64,000 nucleotides of DNA from Bacillota bacterium (GTDB lineage: Bacteria; Bacillota; Clostridia; DSM-8532). Positions 59,576 to 64,000 of this stretch are shown here, one piece after another. Under the pieces are notes generated by a model that saw nothing but the letters and a program-made list of their open reading frames with translations, had not been told where the DNA came from and did not search any database. Positions within the stretch are counted from its first letter, which is position 1. Each line of letters opens with the position of its first letter. The position numbers were made by a program, and so were the translations under genes. The stretch covers positions 93,859-157,858 of the forward strand of contig JAEZJF010000009.1 of the NCBI GenBank assembly GCA_023415825.1. Direction: 5' to 3'.

Positions 59576-60673
59576 CTATTGCCCATGTTTTATCGCAGCA
59601 TCATTATACTCGCTAGTCAAAGTATTCATCAGTTCCTCAACCGAAACAATCTTATCCGCTCGATACGCGTTTTCTCCCGCAAAGGCGAATCCATGCCTGA
59701 GTTTTCCTATCTTCGCATTCATGAGGGCAAGGGCAATACAGTAGGGACTCTTTTCAACATCGCATGTAATAATGCAATGGTACGGGCATTTATAGGGTTT
59801 TTTGCTTCCTTTATTGACATCCTCTAGAAACTCGTTAATTATAGCTCTTCCTGGCATGCCAACAGGACTTTTGATAATTCCGATATCCTCTTTTTTGCAA
59901 TTTATGTAAGTATTCTTAAAGTCCTCTGACCCATCACATTCAGTCGTTGTGACAAAGCGTGTTGCCATTTGAACCCCATCTGCACCTAACTGCAGGAACT
60001 TATAGATGTCTTCTCCCGAATAAATACCCCCTCCAGCAATAACAGAGATGGCTTTACCAGCTTTATCCTCTAGCTTTTTTACCTCATCGATAACCTCAAC
60101 CACTAGCTTTTCAAGCTTATACTCGGGGTCAGTGAGGTTCTCAGCTGAAAAACCTAGGTGCCCGCCAGCCATGGGACCTTCAACTACAACTGCATCCGGA
60201 GCATATCTATATTTTTCAAACCACCTTTTTCCAATAAGTCCCGCCGCTCTTGCGGAGGATATGATGGGCACAAGCTTGGTATGCCTTTCTTCGCTTAAGA
60301 ATGAGGGCAAATTCAGAGGAAGCCCCGCACCTGCAAAGATGACGTCTATTTTTTCTTCAATTGCGGTCTTCACCATTTCCGCAAAATTTGACATAGCCAC
60401 CATAATATTGACGCCTAGAATGCCTTTGGTCTTCTCTCTGGCTTTTTTGATCTCATTTTTTAAAGCGTTTATGTTCGCCTGGAGAAAATCCTTTGAACAA
60501 TCCTTTTCAAACATACCTACACCAGCGGCTGAAATAACCCCAATACCACCTGCATTAGCAACCGCCGATGCAAGGCCGCTTAAAGAAATTCCAATGCCCA
60601 TACCACCCTGGATAATTGGCACCCTTGCTGTGAGATTTCCTATGCTTAAGCACTTACCATTAAAAGAAAGCAT
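59576..60673 (-). CDS. Nitronate monooxygenase-like flavoprotein
   Basis: 365 aa TIM-barrel FMN protein. ARVPIIQGGMGIGISLSGLASAVANAGGIGVISAAGVG is the family N-terminus; GPMAGGHLGF, VIAGGGIYSGEDIYKFLQLGADGVQMATRFV bind the flavin phosphate. The His of GGHLG fits the catalytic base. Family members oxidise nitronates or reduce enoyl-ACP (FabK); a fatty-acid operon is not nearby. C-terminal Cys residues (KCPYHCIITCDVEKSPYC) may bind a metal, a feature of some clostridial versions. ATG 60673 follows AAAAGGAGAA. Confidence 0.88.
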   Translation of the reverse strand: MLSFNGKCLSIGNLTARVPIIQGGMGIGISLSGLASAVANAGGIGVISAAGVGMFEKDCSKDFLQANINALKNEIKKAREKTKGILGVNIMVAMSNFAEMVKTAIEEKIDVIFAGAGLPLNLPSFLSEERHTKLVPIISSARAAGLIGKRWFEKYRYAPDAVVVEGPMAGGHLGFSAENLTDPEYKLEKLVVEVIDEVKKLEDKAGKAISVIAGGGIYSGEDIYKFLQLGADGVQMATRFVTTTECDGSEDFKNTYINCKKEDIGIIKSPVGMPGRAIINEFLEDVNKGSKKPYKCPYHCIITCDVEKSPYCIALALMNAKIGKLRHGFAFAGENAYRADKIVSVEELMNTLTSEYNDAAIKHGQ

Positions 60674-60813
60674 AATGATTCTCCTTTTCCCCAACTTTTT
60701 ATTTATATCATTACAAAACAAGTAAATCATATTATAATCATCAGTTTCTATCATCTGATTATATCATTAGGTAATATTATTAGCAATGAAATTTGAGTCC
60801 GGAATATTTACAA

Positions 60814-60846
60814 TAAAAAAAGACCTGCAGCCTTAAATACGCTGCA
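60814..60846 (-). terminator. Terminator after the 60874 gene
   Basis: CTGCAGC and GCTGCAG around a 9-nt loop, followed on the minus strand by TCTTTTTTT. Confidence 0.8.
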
Positions 60847-60873
60847 GATTTACTAGAGCGTTATTCTTCCTAT

Positions 60874-61134
60874 TTATTTAAAAATATCTTGAACTGCTTT
60901 GTTAATCAGGCTTATAACCTGCTTTTCCTTGTCATTGTTTGGTATACAGTTTTTTTGCCACTCATCAAGCAATACCGCCGCCATTTCATTACCGTCTTTG
61001 GCTTTTCTAAATACATGCTTGAAGGTTTCCTTCTCCGGAACAGTAATCCTATTATTAATATTATCCTTATTATCTTTGGTACGGTGTGACCGAATATGAT
61101 TTATTGACGCTATTTGTGCTCTATCATACTGCAT
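60874..61134 (-). CDS. Small hypothetical protein
   Basis: 86 aa, basic. KETFKHVFRKAKDGNEMAAVLLDEWQKNC is its most protein-like part. GGAGGCG precedes two ATGs (61140 and 61134); the second has better spacing. A good terminator follows. No family recognised. Confidence 0.55.
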   Translation of the reverse strand: MQYDRAQIASINHIRSHRTKDNKDNINNRITVPEKETFKHVFRKAKDGNEMAAVLLDEWQKNCIPNNDKEKQVISLINKAVQDIFK

Positions 61135-61270
61135 TACCATACGCCTCCAATAAACATTATACCGGCCGTAAGTACTGCCGCCTTTCATAGGTTTTACATA
61201 GTTTATCAATATAAATGTAAAACAATATTAATATTTTAACTTACTAATTTTTGTCAATAAATAATCTGTA

Positions 61271-61317
61271 AGTCCTATGGGTATAGGACCTTTGACCTAT
61301 ATCCTCATCATAGGACC
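61271..61317. repeat. Palindromic TCCTATG/CATAGGA repeats
   Basis: GTCCTAT-GGGT-ATAGGAC is a compact hairpin, followed by another CATAGGACC 20 bp on. They lie just beyond the stop of the CDF-like gene and may form alternative hairpins or an operator. Confidence 0.45.
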
Positions 61318-61322
61318 AGGTT

Positions 61323-61958
61323 TTATTTAATCCGGTTTTTCCATGCCATAGTGATCCCATTGTACAGCAGGTAGACCGCAACAATAATGGAGCCAAAAGA
61401 ATCCACATATCGGGTCACCGGGTGAGCAGGGGCAAAAGCTACTGCGGCCAATGCCGCCACGACGCAAAAATCTACGCACGCCTTAGCGCGATACAGCTTT
61501 TGCTGCGCCGTGATAACTGAATCGAACTGCGCTCGATTCAGACTCCAATACCGCCGCCAGAACCATGTGTTCACCAATAATCCCAAAATCGCAATGATGA
61601 GTCCCATGGTTACATTTCCGCTTGCCTCATAAACAAACAACCGGAACATTCCGACGATGAACAAAGCGATCCCGGAGCAAACCATAGCCCCTGCAACGGT
61701 CAAATTTGTAATGCGTTCCAAACGGGTACGGTAGGCGTCGCCTGACGCCTCATTGTTTCGGAGCCTACGGAAAACCCACCAGGAAACAAATGTCGCTGCC
61801 AGTTCCGCGCTTCGTCGCAGGAAATCTGCAATTTGCGTTGCAGAATGGCTCGTGATGGCAGCGAACCCTGTTATGATCGGCCCCGGCGCACTAAGCAACA
61901 ATGCCACCAATAGTGTTCTTTCGCTTTTATCGGATCGGTTTTTTTTCAAATCAGCCAT
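61323..61958 (-). CDS. Cation-diffusion-facilitator-like membrane protein, short
   Basis: 211 aa with five or six hydrophobic segments. SHSATQIADFLRRSAELAATFVSWWV and YRAKACVDFCVVAALAAVAF with YVDSFGSIIVAVYLLYNGI follow the layout of CDF transporters. However, the His/Asp metal ligands normally found in helices II and V are only partly kept, and the C-terminal cytoplasmic domain is absent. Metal transport is therefore doubtful; it may carry another ion or have lost activity. GGGTATAGA precedes the ATG. It starts 1 bp after the lipid kinase gene. Confidence 0.65.
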   Translation of the reverse strand: MADLKKNRSDKSERTLLVALLLSAPGPIITGFAAITSHSATQIADFLRRSAELAATFVSWWVFRRLRNNEASGDAYRTRLERITNLTVAGAMVCSGIALFIVGMFRLFVYEASGNVTMGLIIAILGLLVNTWFWRRYWSLNRAQFDSVITAQQKLYRAKACVDFCVVAALAAVAFAPAHPVTRYVDSFGSIIVAVYLLYNGITMAWKNRIK

Positions 61959-61959
61959 T

Positions 61960-62706
61960 CTATACCCCCATATATGTAAAAAGACTCATCAGCGTATATA
62001 CTGGCACCGCTGCCGCAAAGGGGACGGTTACAGTGTCCATTCCATGGTGGGATACCAACTCCACCAGAGCACAGATGGGCGCAACAAGCAGTGCTGTCGC
62101 AAGGCATAAATACCAGGGTGCCGAAGCATAGGCTAGAAGAGTAGCCAATATTGCAAGAGCCGACACAGCATACATGGCAAACGAGCCTTCCACAGTTTTC
62201 TTTCCGTCCACTAAACGGCTGCGGATCTGGCGACGACCTAAAGATTTGCCCACCAGAGCGGCTGCCGCATCACCGAAGCCCCAAGCCATGATCGAAACGG
62301 CAATGATGTATTTCCATTGCTCACCCAGCAATCCCCAGAATATGGTGATCAGGGCGGCCATCATGAGAAAGACAAGCATCAGGCTGGTCTTGATCTCCCC
62401 TCTTTTTCTCTGCTGAAAAATCCCCATGAGCTTTGGATACTGTTCAATTAATGCGATCACCGGATACACAATCAACGCGAAGGCAAGCGCGGCAAAAACC
62501 GCCAGATACCAGGTCTTAAAAGCGTACAACAACACAAACACAGACAAAAAGCAAACAGAATGAAGCAGCTTGCGGACCCATTCCGCCGGAGGCTTCAAGC
62601 ATACTTTCACAACGACTATCAACGAGGCTGCCAGAATATAATAGCCGACAAACATAGCCATTCCAACCAAGGCTTCACGCAGCATTAAAGTCAACCATCC
62701 TTTCAT
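61960..62706 (-). CDS. CTP-dependent diacylglycerol/polyprenol kinase-like protein
   Basis: 248 aa, about seven transmembrane segments. WVRKLLHSVCFLSVFVLLY, IAVSIMAWGFGDAAAALVGKSLGRR and GKKTVEGSFAMYAVSALAIL match the Dgk1/SEC59/phytol-kinase group, which phosphorylates membrane lipids such as diacylglycerol, dolichol or phytol with CTP. The start overlaps the MarR stop by 4 bp (ATGA), so it is translationally coupled. The lipid substrate is unknown. Confidence 0.85.
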   Translation of the reverse strand: MKGWLTLMLREALVGMAMFVGYYILAASLIVVVKVCLKPPAEWVRKLLHSVCFLSVFVLLYAFKTWYLAVFAALAFALIVYPVIALIEQYPKLMGIFQQRKRGEIKTSLMLVFLMMAALITIFWGLLGEQWKYIIAVSIMAWGFGDAAAALVGKSLGRRQIRSRLVDGKKTVEGSFAMYAVSALAILATLLAYASAPWYLCLATALLVAPICALVELVSHHGMDTVTVPFAAAVPVYTLMSLFTYMGV

Positions 62707-63134
62707 TGTTCATCGGTAAAGTTTTTCGAAATGCGTCTGAGTAATTCAATTAGATAATCAAATTCATCGGGAGAAATATTTTTCATTGCCTGTGCATACA
62801 CAAGGGAATAAACTTGTTCTATTCTCGGCCCGATCTGCTTGGCGTTACCACTCAGCATAAGCTGATAGAAACGTTTGTCACCAGGATCTTTTTGACGGAT
62901 GAGATAGCCCTTTTCTTCCAACGAATCGACCGCACGGGATATGGCGGCCTTACTGATATCGAGCTGCTGCACAAGCTGATCCTGGCACATTTTTTCATTT
63001 TTTACCCACATATGAAGTAGGATGTTCCCTTCCGCGCTGCTTAAGCCAAGCGGACGCAGTTCCTGATTTATGATTTGCCTGGCCGAGCGGATAATACTGT
63101 TCGCATACTGCCAGACGTCCCTGATACTTGACAT
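62703..63134 (-). CDS. MarR-family regulator
   Basis: 143 aa winged helix. LRPLGLSSAEGNILLHMW, QDQLVQQLDISKAAISRAVDSLEEKGYLIRQKDPGDKRFYQLMLS is the DNA-binding part; helices at both ends dimerise. ATG 63134 is chosen for AAGAGGTGA eight bases upstream, over an in-frame GTG at 63146. It heads the MarR - lipid kinase - CDF-like operon, whose promoter overlaps a 22-bp dyad, suggesting autorepression. Confidence 0.93.
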   Translation of the reverse strand: MSSIRDVWQYANSIIRSARQIINQELRPLGLSSAEGNILLHMWVKNEKMCQDQLVQQLDISKAAISRAVDSLEEKGYLIRQKDPGDKRFYQLMLSGNAKQIGPRIEQVYSLVYAQAMKNISPDEFDYLIELLRRISKNFTDEQ

Positions 63135-63198
63135 ATTGGATATCACCTCTTAGCGCTCATTTTTACAGTAATAGAGCAAGACAAACAATAATAGCACT

Positions 63199-63227
63199 AT
63201 CATACATAATATTAGTTAACAAATCAA
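63199..63227 (-). promoter_or_regulatory. Promoter of the marR operon
   Basis: Minus-strand -35 TTGATT (63222-63227) and -10 TATGAT (63199-63204), spacer 17 bp. Confidence 0.7.
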
Positions 63228-63232
63228 CTAAT
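63211..63232 (-). promoter_or_regulatory. 22-bp dyad, likely MarR operator
   Basis: ATTAGTT-AACAAATC-AACTAAT is a perfect inverted repeat covering the -35 box of the marR promoter. Size and AT-rich composition fit MarR-type sites. Confidence 0.75.
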
Positions 63233-63282
63233 TTGAACTCAGTATTAGGATGTTCTTTTTTTCTGTCCTTGTCTTAGGTCCT

Positions 63283-63537
63283 CTATTCAATGCTACTTCC
63301 TATAAACTTGACGAATTCAAAAACTGCGAGTCTGGCTTGCATCTGTTGCCTTGCAAGTTGTTCTTTTGAAAACTGATTCTCAATACATTTCTGAAACCAA
63401 TAGAGTCTGATCCTTGCATTAAATTCGTAAGTGATGTAACCGTGATGAATCAAGGTGTTTTGATTGTGGCAATATCTTGACTTTGCCGTATTCATGACTG
63501 ATTCAAGACGATTGAATGATTGAACAAACTCTCTCAT
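63283..63537 (-). CDS. Small hypothetical protein
   Basis: 84 aa, basic, helical, with YEFNARIRLYWFQKCIENQF and ARQQMQARLAVFEFVKFIG. TAGGAGGTAAGC before the ATG is an ideal ribosome site, so it is probably expressed. Not recognised. It lies between the marR promoter and the IS remnant. Confidence 0.6.
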   Translation of the reverse strand: MREFVQSFNRLESVMNTAKSRYCHNQNTLIHHGYITYEFNARIRLYWFQKCIENQFSKEQLARQQMQARLAVFEFVKFIGSSIE

Positions 63538-63709
63538 GCTTACCTCCTACAGACTGCCCCTGAAATAAAGTAGCTTTAACTGCGAGTACGAATAACAAGC
63601 CTCCGATCACAAATTTAATATTACTCGCTATTATCGACATGTACCATCAACCTCTTAACTCTTCTGGGTGTAATAAAATGCATGCCCTATAGAGATCTTG
63701 AGCTACTGA

Positions 63710-63877
63710 ATTGAGAACGGTAAGGACTATGGCAAGGTCGGTATAGACAAGTTGACCGACAAATGCGGCAAGCGCAGACCGTTTGAAGAGACGACAGAAG
63801 TTCAGCGTCTTCGTGTGGAGCTTAGACTCCTTGAAGCTGAGAATAAGCAAAAAAATAAAAACCGGATGCCGTTCTGA
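63710..63877 (+). pseudogene. Remnant of an IS3-type transposase OrfA C-terminus
   Basis: The open frame reads ENGKDYGKVGIDKL, then EETTEVQRLRVELRLLEAEN, whose leucine-zipper-like end resembles IS3-family OrfA proteins. It has no start codon or ribosome site and is cut off just before the next IS end. It appears to be a decayed, disrupted copy. Confidence 0.5.
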
Positions 63878-63878
63878 T

Positions 63879-63938
63879 ATGCTCCCCTTGTGGTAGACAG
63901 TTTAAATAATAAAAACTGTTAACCATAAGGAGGAGCAT
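63879..63938. repeat. 24-bp imperfect inverted repeat ahead of orfA
   Basis: ATGCTCCCCTTGTGGT at the left and ACCATAAGGAGGAGCAT at the right are inverted copies with AGACAGTT/AACTGT extensions and an 11-bp AT-rich loop. The right arm includes the ribosome site AAGGAGGAG of the transposase gene. Confidence 0.8.
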
Positions 63939-63944
63939 ATTTTT

Positions 63945-64000
63945 ATGGGACGAAAAAGTAAATTTTCAGCAGAAGAAAAATTAAAATACGTTCTCATATG
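63945..64000 (+). CDS. IS3-family transposase OrfA, N-terminal part
   Basis: The first 18 residues, MGRKSKFSAEEKLKYVLI, are the typical start of an IS3-family OrfA (HTH-21/HTH-like) protein; the rest is beyond the window. AAGGAGGAG (63927-63935) precedes the ATG. The insertion sequence left end probably lies near 63877. Confidence 0.8.
   Translation, partial: MGRKSKFSAEEKLKYVLI

Overview
The window looks like chromosomal DNA of a low-GC Gram-positive bacterium of the class Clostridia. Strong AGGAGG-type ribosome sites precede almost every gene. The order rpsR-rplI-dnaB-tilS-hpt-ftsH, a MetH with a separate activation subunit, YesM/YesN-type two-component pairs and lipobox solute-binding proteins all fit that group. 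I cannot name a species from sequence alone.

Bases 1-13,400 form a carbohydrate locus. A solute-binding lipoprotein is cut by the left edge. Next come a YesM/YesN-type sensor and regulator, a ceramidase-like amidohydrolase and an alpha/beta hydrolase on the plus strand. A minus-strand operon encodes an endoglycoceramidase-like GH5 enzyme, a GPH-type sugar symporter, a GH29 fucosidase and a GH95 fucosidase. No export signal is visible on the hydrolases. The set suggests uptake and intracellular breakdown of a fucosylated glycan or glycolipid-type glycoside (inference). A MerR regulator gene (13,352-14,191) and the GH5 operon both start at promoters with a 19-bp spacer carrying the same dyad, so one regulator probably controls both. 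Bases 14,395-17,238 hold an SDR protein, a Gfo/Idh/MocA dehydrogenase behind a promoter with a LacI/cre-like operator, and ridA.

Bases 17,471-36,724 are a 19.2-kb integrated island in the 3' end of a tRNA-Thr(GGT) gene. It is bounded by a perfect 48-bp direct repeat. The integrase and a small excisionase-like gene lie at the right end, and paired GGTAAGGGT repeats lie inside both ends. No relaxase or secretion genes are present. The right part carries small membrane proteins, a DUF932 protein and hypotheticals. The left part is a long minus-strand operon: TcmP partner protein, a radical SAM protein with an altered Cys motif, two methyltransferase-like proteins, a helicase with an N-terminal T5orf172 domain, a GIY-YIG/DUF4357 protein, a UvrD-like helicase, a DarT-like ADP-ribosyltransferase and an ADP-ribosylglycohydrolase. 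Most of its genes overlap or nearly touch. This is the best candidate for an undescribed system, most likely anti-phage or anti-plasmid.

From 36,679 to 63,134 nearly everything is on the minus strand. It holds tRNA-Thr and tRNA-Gly, metH with its activation-domain partner, ftsH, hpt, tilS, dnaB, rplI, a MazG-like protein and rpsR. A GGDEF/EAL protein, a HAD phosphatase with a YesM/YesN pair and an AfuABC-type ABC transporter, a DUF4349 lipoprotein and a nitronate monooxygenase-like enzyme follow. A MarR - CTP-dependent lipid kinase - CDF-like operon comes next. The right edge enters an IS3-family element whose orfA ribosome site lies in an inverted repeat, next to a transposase-like remnant.
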